DNA of 58,687 nucleotides from Aureobasidium sp. EXF-3400 (lineage: Eukaryota; Ascomycota; Dothideomycetes; Dothideales; Saccotheciaceae): positions 1 to 58,687 of the forward strand of contig SWBL01000325.1 of assembly GCA_024195585.1 (NCBI GenBank), in the 5' to 3' direction. Positions 11,680-22,640 of this stretch are shown here, in pieces. Each line of letters begins with the position of its first letter. Position 1 is the stretch's first letter. The notes under the pieces are model-generated. The model was not told the origin of the DNA. It saw nothing but the letters and a program-made list of their open reading frames with translations, and ran no database searches. The position numbers were made by a program, and so were the translations under genes.

Positions 11680-13164
11680 ATGACAATGTCTCGGTTCTCG
11701 GCGGATGATGATCTTGTGATACCATGGTCTTATGTGGACTATGGACTTCAAGACGATGAGGCTACGGAACAGCACAAGGCTCACAGAGGTCAACAGCTAC
11801 ACAAGCGTTCTATCCGACATTATCGACATGCGACCTCAAAATGGGGCGCTGCATTGGAGAATTTCAGTCCTTTGGTACATAACACTGACCTAAACACATG
11901 ATTTGACAGACAGAGGTTGACTTGTCTAGTGGTTTGCTCTCTGCATATCATCAGGAGGTATTGCCGAGGTGCTAAATGGACCGTTCCCATATCCTGCCCA
12001 CTGGCTTGTAGTACTGGCTACTATCCTCTATGTCACAGAAATTGTCTTGTTCTTCACCTTTCTGGCCCTACTCATAGCAAAATGGGTCATCTACCCACAC
12101 GTCGCTGTCCGACGCATTATGAGAGATCCGGATGAACTCGGAACTTATGCTATTCCTCCCATCGCATTAATGACCATTGGCGCGCTCACTATCACACAAG
12201 TCAGCGATGGCCCATGGGGCGGTCATGCTTTCACATTGGTCGGTTATGTAGTTTGGTGGATAGGTGTAGCTTGGATATTCATAACTGCTATAGTGGTTCT
12301 GACTATCTTGTTCTATACTGGAAACCAAGCGGATAGGTTCATGACTCCTGTCTTGTTTATGGCGCCCGTCGGACTTGCTACCGCTGCTACCGAAGCTGGA
12401 CTCATCACCATCTATGGCTTCGAGATGTCCTCCAGACTTGCCGTGCCACAACTCATTGTTGGTTATTTTGCTGCTGGTGTGGCTTTCTTTATGGCTATCT
12501 TGCTATACACTGTATTTTTTCATCGTTTACTGGCGGCCGGATGGGGTCCTGCCGCAAAGCGAGCTGGACTCTTCATCTTGGTACGTGTAATACTATCATT
12601 CGGCACTGACACATACTTACCGTTGCCTATCAGATCGGTCCATGTGGACAACTCGCAACAGCATTCCAACTGCTAGGTGAATCTGCATCCGCTTACATGC
12701 GGTTTGCACAGTACAAGCCTTCGGCCGTCAAGCCTCCGACATCCGGCACTTTCTGGACCGAGCAAACTGCACAGGGTGTAGACGGCGCTGGTATCTTTCT
12801 GGCCTTACTCCTACTAGGCTTCGATTACCTCTGGTTCTGTGTTGCCATCATCGGAGTTGTCGACGTCTTTGTGAGGAGACAACAAAGTTATTCTTTGGTA
12901 TGGTGGTCTATAGTCTTCCCGACTGTAACGCTTACTACAGCTTGGCTTGAGTTGGCTTCTTCTATGGATTCTCCCACCTTCAGAGCCCTTACTTGCGCCC
13001 TGACTGTCTTTTTAGTGATTGCTTATTTCACCAATATGGCCTTTACACTGCGAGGGTTGCTCAATGGATCGTTGATCTTTGGCGGCAAGTCCCAGTTGGA
13101 GATCGAGGAGGGGATGATGAAGAAGGCGCAAGACGAACTAGAAAGCCAAAAATCAGAAGTGTAG
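11680..13164 (+). CDS. TDT-family membrane transporter (SLAC1/Mae1/Ssu1/TehA fold)
   Basis: An integral membrane carrier or channel for organic acids or sulfite. Three exons (11680-11874, 11930-12580, 12634-13164; introns of 55 and 53 nt) give 458 aa. The rebuilt junction reads ENFSPL then WFALCISSGGIAEVL, matching the first helix of the family, where a Ser/Thr-Gly-Gly motif is usual. About ten hydrophobic helices follow, including IGPCGQLATAFQLLGE over the last splice. A charged tail of about 30 residues ends the protein. Relatives export sulfite (Ssu1), import malate (Mae1) or conduct anions (SLAC1); sequence alone does not say which. No sulfite-regulator gene lies nearby. Confidence 0.83.
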
Positions 13165-13749
13165 ACTTGAATGGGGAATGGTCTCCCATCCCGAGATATA
13201 GGGGTTATCATAAGCTATAGAAATGCACAGTTGCAATTAAAATATGAGGCTAGCCATTGAGATAGCCTGTAATGGGGGTTTCTCTGTGGAAACCACATTA
13301 TTCTTGAAAGTATTATGCATTTCTATAGCTACACTGTCACTGTCTTTTGCACGGGGAGGATCTAAACTAATCCGGAATGTGGCTAGGGTCAATTACACCT
13401 ACCAGATCAAGGCATCAGCCACCTTACCTTTATGAGTTATTTAGTCTATATGCTCGAGTATGGACAATAAATGCTGAAGGATGGAAGGTGATGCTTCGGC
13501 TCCGAGCTCCGAGCCGATATATCCGACAACCACCTGAGTCCCATGGAGCATCGAAATCAGCACAAGGCAGCAACGCCATTGTCAGGTCCAATGCTGCAGC
13601 CAAGCATAGTATAAAGCGAGTGGTGGAACCTGTGCTGGAGAGAATGCTCACACCAAGTTTCCAATACATGCTACTTCTTTTCCTGAGGCCAGTCCAAACA
13701 CTCAGCAATTTACACAACCGCAGCAACGAGCAATTACTATTCTTCAGAC
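13165..13749. other. Intergenic with an inverted-repeat pair
   Basis: Holds the 3' end of the TDT gene and the promoter of the oxidoreductase gene. Its only notable structure is the 15-bp inverted repeat at 13213-13330, listed separately. Confidence 0.6.
13213..13330. repeat. 15-bp perfect inverted repeat enclosing 88 bp
   Basis: AGCTATAGAAATGCA at 13213-13227 is the exact reverse complement of 13316-13330. The ends start 49 bases after the TDT stop codon. No target-site duplication was seen beside the arms and there is no open frame inside. It may be a decayed MITE-like element or a 3'-end hairpin. Confidence 0.6.
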
Positions 13750-14673
13750 ATGAGCAAAGGCACTATGCATGCTGCAGTCATTGATGCCTGGGGTGCATCG
13801 CCAAAGTACACTCAAGTCCCCATCCCAACACCCGACTCAGATGAAGTTCCGGTCAAAGTGATGTGCTCTGGCCTGCACATTGTGGTTCGCTCTATCGCCA
13901 GCGGTAACCACTATGCCTCTGGAGTCTTGCCTTATACTCCCGGTGTCGATGGTATCGGCTACCGCCTTTCCGACAACAAACTGGTCTACTTTATCAGTTT
14001 CCCTGGTGGTGCCTACCAAGAAATTCTTAACGTTGAGCGCCGCAAGATGGTAGAGCTGCCTGATGGTATCGATCCTTATCAAGTCGCTGGCTATGCAAAT
14101 CCTGCACTGTCTAGCTGGATGGCATTGAGAGCGCGAACAAAAGAGCTGCCTGAGAACTTCACCGTACTTGTCATGGGTGCCACTAGCGCTAGCGGCAAAG
14201 TTGCTGTCGAGGTTGCACGTGTCCTGGGTGCTGGGAAGGTCATTGGTATGTCTCGCAACGCGGCAACACTCTCAGAAGTTGGGGTGGATGAGATGATCGT
14301 TCTCGACGACAATCTTTCAAACACAGACTGTAGTGCTGCTGCTGGAGTGGATGTCATCCTCGACTATTTGTACGGACCCGTTGCGCAGCACGTTCTCTCT
14401 ACCGTCAACTTCACCCGTCCAGTACAATATGTCCATATCGGAGGTCTTGCCGGCACGGAAATGATGCTGGCGGGTCATGTACTCAGGTCTAAAGACATCA
14501 CCATTCGTGGAGCTGGTCCTGGTAGCTGGTCTCGCGAAGCCATGCGACCAGAGATCCCCAAGATCCTAAACGCTTTCAAGACTTTCAAGACGCAGAATGT
14601 CAAGGTTGTACCCTTGAGTGAGATCGAAGAGCACTGGCACAACAAGAACGAGCGTGTTGTCTTCACACCCTGA
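13750..14673 (+). CDS. NAD(P)H-dependent MDR-family (quinone-type) oxidoreductase
   Basis: A medium-chain dehydrogenase/reductase of the zinc-free quinone-reductase type; the substrate cannot be read from sequence. A single exon of 307 aa. It starts MSKGTMHAAVIDAWG, the family's usual first strand. The cofactor-binding Rossmann motif is VMGATSASGKVAVEVARVLGAGKV (about residues 140-163) followed by a strand ending in MSRN. No structural or catalytic zinc-ligand cysteine cluster is visible. The region between the N-terminal fold and the Rossmann fold is short, which explains a length slightly below the usual 320-340. It is probably cytosolic, with no targeting signal. The gene faces the small membrane-protein gene with about 120 bases between stop codons. 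Confidence 0.83.
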   Translation: MSKGTMHAAVIDAWGASPKYTQVPIPTPDSDEVPVKVMCSGLHIVVRSIASGNHYASGVLPYTPGVDGIGYRLSDNKLVYFISFPGGAYQEILNVERRKMVELPDGIDPYQVAGYANPALSSWMALRARTKELPENFTVLVMGATSASGKVAVEVARVLGAGKVIGMSRNAATLSEVGVDEMIVLDDNLSNTDCSAAAGVDVILDYLYGPVAQHVLSTVNFTRPVQYVHIGGLAGTEMMLAGHVLRSKDITIRGAGPGSWSREAMRPEIPKILNAFKTFKTQNVKVVPLSEIEEHWHNKNERVVFTP

Positions 14674-14791
14674 ATCTCCTATTGATCGTTTAGCGACAAT
14701 AACAATGGCAAGTTTCATTGAACTCTATCGAAGAGTAACCGTCAGAACAATAAAACATTTTAACTCCTTGTGAGTCGCTAGAGCAGATCCC

Positions 14792-15325
14792 TTATTTGCC
14801 TTTGCGTGAAACTTCGCGGTATCTGCCAATCCACTCAGGCTTGCCAAAGAGGACGTAGAATCTCCATGCCAGAGCAGGCAGCAATACAGAGCTAGCGCCA
14901 AGTAAAGCATTCCTGCTCCATCCACTGTCGTCCCCATGCACGAAAGCTTTGTACAGTGTTACAGCCGTAACACCGACTTCGCCAGCCGAGAGGGTGTAGT
15001 AAGTAGGCACTCTGCTCTCAATGCCACGTCTAGTATTCGGTATGGCCAGAACCAAAGGAGTAGCGAGGGCGTAAACCAGGGCGCCGGTGACTTGGGTCCA
15101 AGTCACTGCAATAGGTGTCATATCGGAGGGTGAGTTTACGAGCATGCTCAGGAAGCTCCTGGGGAAGAAGACCATCCATGTTCCACCAATGACATTGGCC
15201 ATGGTTTCAAAGCCCAAGGCAAACCGCATCACACCTCCTGGAGCATTTGGATCGACTTCGATGTCTCCGGAGCCAGAGTTTGAGGTAGGGTCGATGTAAC
15301 CACCAGGTTGAAGTGTGTAAGGCAT
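14792..15325 (-). CDS. Small predicted four-helix membrane protein, unknown function
   Basis: A single-exon frame of 177 aa. The hydrophilic N-terminal 30 residues (rich in Gly, Ser, Asp, Pro) precede about four hydrophobic stretches: FALGFETMANVIGGTWMVFF, AVTWTQVTGALVYALATPLV, YTLSAGEVGVTAVTLY and LLGASSVLLPALAWRFYVLF. The C-terminus is basic (KPEWIGRYREVSRKGK). The arrangement is that of many small fungal membrane proteins of unknown role, and I do not recognise the family. The frame is long for non-coding DNA, has an ATG start and sits in a normal convergent arrangement, so I treat it as real. Confidence 0.65.
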   Translation of the reverse strand: MPYTLQPGGYIDPTSNSGSGDIEVDPNAPGGVMRFALGFETMANVIGGTWMVFFPRSFLSMLVNSPSDMTPIAVTWTQVTGALVYALATPLVLAIPNTRRGIESRVPTYYTLSAGEVGVTAVTLYKAFVHGDDSGWSRNALLGASSVLLPALAWRFYVLFGKPEWIGRYREVSRKGK

Positions 15326-15896
15326 GTTGTATGAGCTGTCTGGTACTTGGACCGCTAGTTGGCTCTCTGTGAAGGATGTCTGTACTAAGTGAAGCTTTTC
15401 GGAAATATCAGCTACCTTGACCAGGATACCATGTGGACAAGATGTTTTTTAGATGGCCTTACCACGAAATTCAGTACGTATGAGGGCAGAGTTTAAGGAC
15501 AGGATTGATGGCACATCAAGAGCAGTTATGGTGGTTGAAACTTGACCATGATGTCGTCACCAGCTATGACTAGGCGGGGCAGTTACCATGATACCTCGGT
15601 CAACTGTATGACAATTCCGTATATGCTATGGAATTCCGTAGCAATACACATCATCTCTTATCTTTTGAACAAGAGTTATTCGGGTGATACAAGATGTAGT
15701 GAGCGATGGATCTACCAATGTGCGACTGCAAGAACATGGCGGGGCAGGAGCGACAGAGCCGGAGATGAGCAGATCAGACAGCACGGCATTACTTCGGCTT
15801 GGCTGCAGCGAGTGCTGTGTCCTCAAGCTGCATCTGGGGATCGACTTGAGCTCGAGCATCCCACCATATTGCTAAACCCACCAGGCAATTGACAGG
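15326..15896. other. Intergenic, divergent promoters
   Basis: 571 bases between the small membrane-protein gene (leftward) and the CCDC47 homologue (rightward). No gene, repeat or clear core-promoter motif was recognised. Confidence 0.55.
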
Positions 15897-17338
15897 ATGG
15901 CCGACTTTGTCAAGGGTCTCTTTGGAGGCGCAAACCCATCTCCGGCCAGTGCTGTGCCATCGGCCGACTCGGGTGCGTTTCGTCCTGGTTCAACGTCGCT
16001 CGCCATTGAGTACTGACTGAAGGTACTGCTAGACTTTGCCGACTTCGCAGACGCACCTTCTCCTAAGCCAGCTTCTTTGTCGAGCACCATCACTAGTCGT
16101 CCTGCTTATCAGACCTTCGGCGCAAAGATCGATATCTCGGATCGTCCCTTTACCAAGTGGTACAACGTCCACGAGCGCGTGACCTGGAGCGATTTCAAGA
16201 CCGAAGCCTTCGTCGTCCCCTTCCTTTTGCTCACCATCTTCATTCACTTCTGGGGTGTTCGCGCCAACCGCCGTCGCGCAAATGCTTGGATCCGCAGCCA
16301 CGTCAATGTTCTTGAAAACGAGTTCGCTCACGTTGGCTTTGGCAGAAAGCTCGATCTTGCCAACGTCTCTCCCGATGTCGCCATGTCTGCTGGTGACAAG
16401 ATCAACCCTGAAGTTTTGCGCGAGAAGTCCAAGGACGTCTTCCTCAGTTACGCTACCGGTCGCCAGAATGTCGCCTGTGTCGACGTGAAGCTTAGCCTAC
16501 TCAAGCGCTACAACCCCTTGGCCCTGATCAGTGAGCTCGGTCTCGGTTTCTTCTTCGAGAGCATGGCTGGCAGCGGCGAGAAGGCTGAAATCACTGCTTA
16601 TACCTTTGATGGCAAGGAGGCTCAATTCATTCCCCGCGCTCGTGGTGAGGAAGAGAAGCGTTTCAAGGACACTACCTACGACGGTTTCATCTTTGCCATT
16701 GTCAACAAGGACTCGATGAGAAGGGTCCGTGAGGAGCGCTACGACGTCTCTCTTACCACTACCAAGGATCACCAAAAGCTTCCTCCTTGGGTCAGTGTCA
16801 TGAGCGAGAGCGCCGAGGTTACCGAGTCACTTTTGACCCAGGAGTTGGCAAACGCCATCAAGGAATGCGGCGACGATCTTGAGTCTTTGATTGTCACTGA
16901 CATGCCCGTTGACGCCCCAAAGACGTGAGCAAAACTAGCTTTACAATTTTGATCGATACTGACCTAACTTATAGTCTTGACGATCTGGTCCCCAAGAAGC
17001 GTCTCACACTCACTCTGAAGCTCAACTCTGGCACCAACACGATGCCTCTCTTCTCCTACTTCCTTCGCATGCCCGATCAACTCGTCTCCAGCGCTCACTT
17101 CCGTCCCGAGGTCATGCGCCGTATCCGCCAGACTCGCGAGGAGGAGGCCAAGAAGGTGCGCAAGGTTATCGAGGCAGAGGGTGCCGAAGACAGAAAGTTG
17201 CTCAGCGACAAGGCCAAGAAGGAGCAGCGCGATCGCAAGCTCAAGGGCATGAGCGCAGACGAACAAAAGCGTTTCCTTGAGAGAGAAAGAGAAAAGGAGC
17301 AGAGAAAGAGAACAGGCAGACAAACCATGCGTGCCTAG
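15897..17338 (+). CDS. CCDC47 homologue (DUF1682), ER membrane protein
   Basis: A homologue of CCDC47 (calumin), which in animals is part of the PAT complex helping multi-helix proteins fold in the ER membrane. Three exons (15897-15972, 16033-16924, 16975-17338; introns of 60 and 50 nt) give 443 aa. A hydrophilic acidic N-terminus precedes one membrane span (about residues 85-101, FVVPFLLLTIFIHFWGV). The conserved cytosolic domain follows (RANAWIRSHVNVLENEFAHVG onward). The last 80 residues form a long charged coiled coil rich in Lys, Glu and Arg ending in RKRTGRQTMRA, as in the family. The first intron is supported by restoration of the acidic DFADFADAPS stretch. In fungi the role is inferred from animals. 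Confidence 0.85.
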
Positions 17339-18288
17339 AGTGCCGCCGCCGTCAGCAAATGATTGTCAAGCGCCCAAACGTCTCGAGTTTTCGAGAAGAG
17401 GAGAACTATCGTTCTTGTATATTATTCAATCGCCAAAACAACACAGTGTAGAAATAAAAGAATGGATTCTCCAAGAACGTGTTAGATTTGGTCGGCTATG
17501 GTTGCAAGGTGGCTGACATGCAGGCACGATGCAGCTCAAGAGCGCCACGTTTATGCAAGTTGATCGTAACACGAAATCAAGTAGACAGGTCACTTATCGA
17601 GCACTGAAATCGACGGTAGTCGCAATAGCTCGACCGACTATGATGTTCAATCTGTGATTGAGAGTGGCATAGCACTGGGATTGTCTTGTCCAATGACTCG
17701 GTGTCCCTCTATCGCCCGTTCTAGCGATCAAATGTGCCAAGGCGACCGAAAGTGGACGACGTTCCTTCCCCGGGCCCCCGTGGGCAGCGGTTGATCGACA
17801 TCGTCGAGACCCTTGGAGGAGGGATTCACTTACGTCACACTAACAAGTAGAGCTGTCGAGTCCAAAACACGTCCCCTTGGTTTCGACTCAAACCTTCCCA
17901 ACCTTCTAGCAAGCTGTCAATCTTGAGAGTTTCACTTTTTATACGTCTCGTCTTCACCACTGACTTTTCCTTATACTCGGTGAGTGCTTCAAAGCTGTTT
18001 TCTATTGCTTTCAAGCGTCTTCAACATCTCGACATGGACACGTTGGAGCCGTCTTGTTGGGCATGAGCAACGACTGAGCTCTCGATGACCTTGGCCATGC
18101 TACTGCGGTCCTCTGACTCGGACATGTAGAGTGGCCAGTTTTGCTCCATCTTCTCGTCTTTGCGTTACTGCTGCTGAGCTTGTCCGAGGCTTTGTGCTTA
18201 GCACTTTCCTTTGTTCACCATTATTGTACCACCGACCCATTCTTGACAGCACATCTGACTGTAGAGACAGCATCCAACCTCCTTCATC
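17339..18288. other. Intergenic, promoter of the SDR gene
   Basis: 950 bases without a supported gene. It holds a GC-rich block (17768-17784) that includes CCCCGG, a loose match to a CreA carbon-repressor site, and a CRE-like TTACGTCA. A GTGAGT at 17980 and AG sites near 18248-18270 could bound a 5'-UTR intron of the SDR gene; cDNA would be needed to tell. Confidence 0.5.
17830..17837 (+). promoter_or_regulatory. CRE/ATF-like bZIP site
   Basis: TTACGTCA, one base from the palindromic CRE TGACGTCA, lies about 450 bases upstream of the SDR start. AtfA-type stress regulators use such sites on polyol-metabolism genes. A single match can be chance. Confidence 0.3.
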
Positions 18289-19552
18289 ATGTTCAGCAGA
18301 AGCGTCCTCCGCCAGGCCACCCGGATGGTGGCCCCTGCCCGACCTCTTGCCATGTCGGCCAGAAATATCTCTGTCACACCCTTCATGCGCGACCAGGAAA
18401 AGCCCATTCCGGAAGAGAAGGGAGAGCACGTTGGTTCCTTCTCCAGAACTGATGACTCGATCGAGATTCCCTTCGATGAGAAGGCTGTGCCCAAGCAAGA
18501 ACCCGTCCAAGGCCGCGGAGGCTTCCACTTCCAAAGAACTCTCGCCTCTTTCTCCCTCGAAGACAAGACCGCTGTCGTCACTGGCGGTGCAAGAGGTCTG
18601 GGTCTGGTCATGGCTCAGGCACTGGTTGTTTCTGGAGCAGATGTCGCCCTCGTCGATCTCAACAGTGCGTCTCAGCAGCCCTAATTCTGGACTTGCCCAC
18701 CACTGACACCATAACAACAGAGGAGGAAGCCGAGAAGCAAGCAAAGGAACTGGTCAAAGTCTTCAAGGACGAAAATCCTGGCGCCGATAGAGTACCAAAG
18801 GTCTCTGGCCACTACTGCGATGGTGAGTTTCTTGGGTCATGAGCATAGAAACAGCGACTGATCTTCTGTAGTGAGCGACGAGAACTCTGTTGAGAGCGTC
18901 CTCTCCGATGTAATTAGCCAGCACGGCAAGATCGACAACCTTGTGACTTCAGCAGGCTTCACTGAGAACTTCGACGCCATCAAGTACCCTATCGACCGCG
19001 TGAGAAAGCTCTGGGGTGTCAACGTCGACGGCACTTACCTCTTCGCTACTGGAGTTGCCCGTCATCTTATGGAGCGCAAGGCTCCTGGCAGTATCGTCTT
19101 CATTGGAAGCATGAGTGGTGCCATCGTCAATGTTCCCCAGCCTCAGGCTCCTTACAACGCTTCCAAGGCCGCTGTCCGTCACCTCGGCCGCTCGCTGGCA
19201 GTCGAGTGGGCCCACGCTAACATCAGAGTCAACGTCATTGAGCCTGGTTACATGGTGTGTATCAAAGCGAAATCGCCTGAGAATGAGACTAACATGAGAC
19301 ACAGCTCACTGCTCTGACTGAGAAGATCTTGAACGAAAACCCCGATCTAGGTAACAAGTGGACGAGTTTGATTCCTCAAGGCAAGATGGGCCGCCCCGTA
19401 CGTTCTTCATCTACACTGCGTGACGAAATATCGTGCTGAAACTTGCTTGATAGGTTGATTTGATGGGTCCTGTTGTTTTCCTCTGCAGTGACGCCTCCAA
19501 CTATGTTACCGGAGCCGACCTGCGTGTCGATGGTGGTTACACCTGCACTTAA
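18289..19552 (+). CDS. Mitochondrial short-chain dehydrogenase, arabinitol/polyol dehydrogenase type
   Basis: A classical SDR, probably NAD(P)-dependent polyol or sugar oxidoreductase; its closest named relatives from memory are D-arabinitol 2-dehydrogenases. Five exons (18289-18664, 18721-18822, 18872-19254, 19305-19397, 19454-19552; introns of 49-56 nt) give 350 aa. Residues 1-30 are rich in Arg, Ser and Ala without acids, a mitochondrial presequence, followed by an acidic linker to about 85. The cofactor motif TGGARGLG is at 98-105, a Ser near 241, and the catalytic pair YNASK at 254-258. The C-terminus ends [14 protein letters not shown], typical of the family. The longer N-terminus makes it larger than the usual 260-280 aa. 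Confidence 0.85.
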
Positions 19553-20768
19553 GCTTCTGACCACTGCCTTCGGGGGCTCACGCCTGCTACCAAGGATGGA
19601 CAAGCCGCTAGTATTTCCACCTTCAGCCAGAAAAGGGGGTTCACTGTACCAACAACTAACGACAGAAAATGCATGCTATGGAGCGCTTCGTAATTGATGA
19701 TAAATGGAAACTTGATTTGATGATCTTACTCTCTCTATCGGCTCCCACACCTGTTTCTGAGTCCACTTGTTGTTTTTTGATTATCGCAGTAGCACAGCCG
19801 TAAGATCCTGAATCAAGGACTCTTGAGTAGTTGTGAAGCATTGGACTAAGCTCAGTCTCATGCTTCAAGGAACATGTTACTCATGGACATATCGTTCTCT
19901 GAATGGTACGTCACATTTCTTGAGCTGGTCTATACGATTAAGACGAGCCATCCTGGTATAGCGAGTGCCACAGAATTTTGCTGACTTGGTGATATGAGCA
20001 TACAACATTTCCTTGGCCTCTGAGTCTGTCAACCAGGATTTAGCAACTTGCCTCTGGCCTGATGTGTCTTTGCAGGTGATCAGACACTCTTTGACAGCAA
20101 TTTGGTCACACTTTCATTTCGCTATATCCTGAAGACACGTGTAACGGTGTGTAGAAGCGTACAATGTACGATTGAGAAGGTCAAGTGCCATTGCTGATTC
20201 TAGAACAGTGTCCACCTGATTTTGTGGCTAGCATACGGCCAATCCGTTCCCTCTGCCACGCGCAAAAACATGATCTGTTTTGCGGGATTATGTGTATGAG
20301 TGAAAGATCGATAGAGTATTTCGGAGTGGTGTTGATGTGTTTTCACTGACGATTGACAATCAACGCATGAACATTGACAGAAGAGGGGAGGCTGTCGTGT
20401 GTCTCCTCCTCCATGTTCATGGAGCCTTCTCGCGCATGAAGTTGCGGGCAAAAAAGAAAGTGTTAATTCCGGTGGTGGTGATGAGTTTGCACTGACGATA
20501 GGCAGAACGTGAAGAGGCCTACTGAGGGGCATATGTTGTTATGCGTTTGGCCATGAACAGTTGTTATGCGTTTGACCATGATCACGTCCAGGATGTGTTG
20601 TGCCTCGTGCAATCGCATGCGAGATGGAGATCTCGATAAATATCGTTCAATGGCCTGGATCTTTTTTTCCCTCTTCCAGATTCAAGTGTTAGGTTTTGTT
20701 CAGAGTCATTCAAGTTCTCAGAACCGTCTACTTACTCTGATAATCACTTCCCATCTTACCCCTGGATC
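19553..20768. other. Intergenic with a short tandem repeat
   Basis: 1.2 kb with no supported gene. Contains the 25-nt direct tandem repeat at 20535-20584, listed separately. The rest shows nothing I can name. Confidence 0.55.
20535..20584. repeat. Two-copy 25-nt tandem repeat
   Basis: Two adjacent 25-nt copies starting GTTGTTATGCGTTTG differ at two positions. They lie 185 bases upstream of the 623-aa gene. A recent local duplication, possibly of a promoter element. Confidence 0.8.
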
Positions 20769-22640
20769 ATGGAGCAAACTTGCAGAATCAATCGAGGTCT
20801 TCGTTACCTCTGTCTGGATCAGTACAAGGACTCATCCCCTGAACTCGTCACAGCCAACATCATCAAACTTCGATTGCTCCAGTCTTTTGACTTGAGTGTG
20901 GTACATCTCCCAGCTCACCCTGGGTTTCCACACGATGGTGCAGTTCGTATACCGCAGGACCCCTCAGAGCCTGAACGCCTTATATGGTTCGACTTTATGG
21001 TCCTGCTCGAGGATGAAGCCGACACTGCAACCCGCTACGGAACCAGAATGATGGCTCAAGCTGGTAACGCATCACCACCAGCTTTCTATATCGTCATCTT
21101 CACAAACTCGCCAGGCTACATGGCTATCGTGCCACATGCTGTTGCTTGGCGAGAAAGGGAATCTGATTCCTTCGACATAATCGGCACTGGCATTACAGGT
21201 CCTTACTTCCCGTACCTGATGCAAGAACATCTTATACCCTTGGCTCTCCAAAGGATCTCGATGATACCTTGGGGGAGTCTGTATATGAACCCTGGCACTG
21301 ACGTGGTATTGAGCCGTTGGTTCCCTCCCATGACAGAGTCACCAAGAGATTCTCCGACTGTTCCTCTGCGCTCTGGAGCCCCTCCTTCGAACAGCGCAGG
21401 CAAGAAACGTCGTCGTGAGTTCGACTCGGAGAAGGACTTTACGAGACCGGCTCCTGCGTTGAGAGAGACGCAGTCTTCTGGGATGATGCCTCCAGTTGGG
21501 ATCTCTGATCTTGGGACTGATGCCGAATGGACAGAGCAGGATCTGTTTGGCTTTGACTGGCTGCCCTTCGATCAATCGGTGCTCTCGGTGTTGCCGGGGA
21601 CTGCTGCTGAATCGTTGCATGGAGCCGGCGTTGCGGAAGGTCAGCAACCGCTCGAGGATATATATCCGATCTCATCTCAACTCGGTGTTCCCTCAAATAA
21701 TGCCGGGATTGCTGGCGAAGGTCTTGATTATATAGGATATGATCTGCCTGAGATGTGGTTTGGAAGTTTTGAGGGTATTGAGAAGGAAGCTCAGTGGGCT
21801 GGTGAAACAGAAAGCCTTTTGCCAGCTCCCCAAGCCGGCCCTGCGACTACTGTCAATGCACAGCAGTCGAAGTCAGCTGCCGTCCTGAGAGCGATCGCAC
21901 CTGCCCCTTTGGCTGTCGAGGCAGGTCCGAGTCACTTTTCTCCAGCCGCAGCACCTGCCGGTTCTCCTTCTGACCCTTATCGTTCATCTCCTGCTGTGCT
22001 CTCCTCGTCTGGAGCAGACGTTACAGGATCCGAGCCCGAGGAAGACGACGAGGCAGACGCCCCTCCGCGTCGACTCATCGAGTTGCACCCCGAACATCCA
22101 TGGTGCAACCATATATACCTGCCTCCCTCCACACACGACATCCTAACTCAACTCCTCGCACCAGACACCGTCTGCCTACCCGTCATCACTAACCCTAGTG
22201 ATACCATCGACGGCAACCCCATGCCTCTTTCCGTTCTCTCCATCCCACATCCTTGCCTGCACGTCCTGTCAAGCCGCCTATCACCAGACACGTTCTTCTT
22301 GCTTCCCAGCCGCTGGGTCGATTTCTTCCATTGCAGTTTGACTCAACTGCTCAACAGCACCACAGGCGAAAGCAAGAAATCGGCTTTACGTGGCACCAAC
22401 AAGATCGTCACGGAGAATCCGACTGTGCGCGATGCGTTCCAGAGGTACGGGATCCAAGGCGTGGTTGGAGCAGCAGCACTGAGCTGGGGGTTGTGGGACG
22501 AGTGGACGAGGGAGTTCAAGAGGAAGACTCCGCGTGGGATGACCAGGGAGGAGGACAGGAATGCTTGTTGCTCGGTCAGGGAGGTTCTCCAGGTCCAGGT
22601 TGATTGGTCGATGAGGATGTCTGCTGATATGATGATGTGA
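20769..22640 (+). CDS. Hypothetical protein, 623 aa, intronless, not recognised
   Basis: One long frame with an ATG start. The N-terminal 200 residues look folded: hydrophobic and aromatic, with LIWFDFMVLLEDEADTATRY and PAFYIVIFTNSPGYMAIVPH. Residues about 205-420 are disordered, rich in Pro, Ser, Glu, with a KKRRRE basic patch (possible nuclear signal) and several acidic/aromatic short stretches (WTEQDLFGFDWLPF) that resemble activation segments. An acidic EEDDEADAPPRR block at about 420 is followed by a second folded region (HPEHPWCNHIYLPPSTHDIL to the end). No enzyme motif or DNA-binding finger is seen. It may be a nuclear regulatory protein, but that is inference. Length and ordered ends argue against a chance frame. 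Confidence 0.7.
   Translation: MEQTCRINRGLRYLCLDQYKDSSPELVTANIIKLRLLQSFDLSVVHLPAHPGFPHDGAVRIPQDPSEPERLIWFDFMVLLEDEADTATRYGTRMMAQAGNASPPAFYIVIFTNSPGYMAIVPHAVAWRERESDSFDIIGTGITGPYFPYLMQEHLIPLALQRISMIPWGSLYMNPGTDVVLSRWFPPMTESPRDSPTVPLRSGAPPSNSAGKKRRREFDSEKDFTRPAPALRETQSSGMMPPVGISDLGTDAEWTEQDLFGFDWLPFDQSVLSVLPGTAAESLHGAGVAEGQQPLEDIYPISSQLGVPSNNAGIAGEGLDYIGYDLPEMWFGSFEGIEKEAQWAGETESLLPAPQAGPATTVNAQQSKSAAVLRAIAPAPLAVEAGPSHFSPAAAPAGSPSDPYRSSPAVLSSSGADVTGSEPEEDDEADAPPRRLIELHPEHPWCNHIYLPPSTHDILTQLLAPDTVCLPVITNPSDTIDGNPMPLSVLSIPHPCLHVLSSRLSPDTFFLLPSRWVDFFHCSLTQLLNSTTGESKKSALRGTNKIVTENPTVRDAFQRYGIQGVVGAAALSWGLWDEWTREFKRKTPRGMTREEDRNACCSVREVLQVQVDWSMRMSADMMM

Noticed and set aside
18100..18744. 214-codon reverse frame
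   Set aside because: Antisense to the leader and first exon of the SDR gene.
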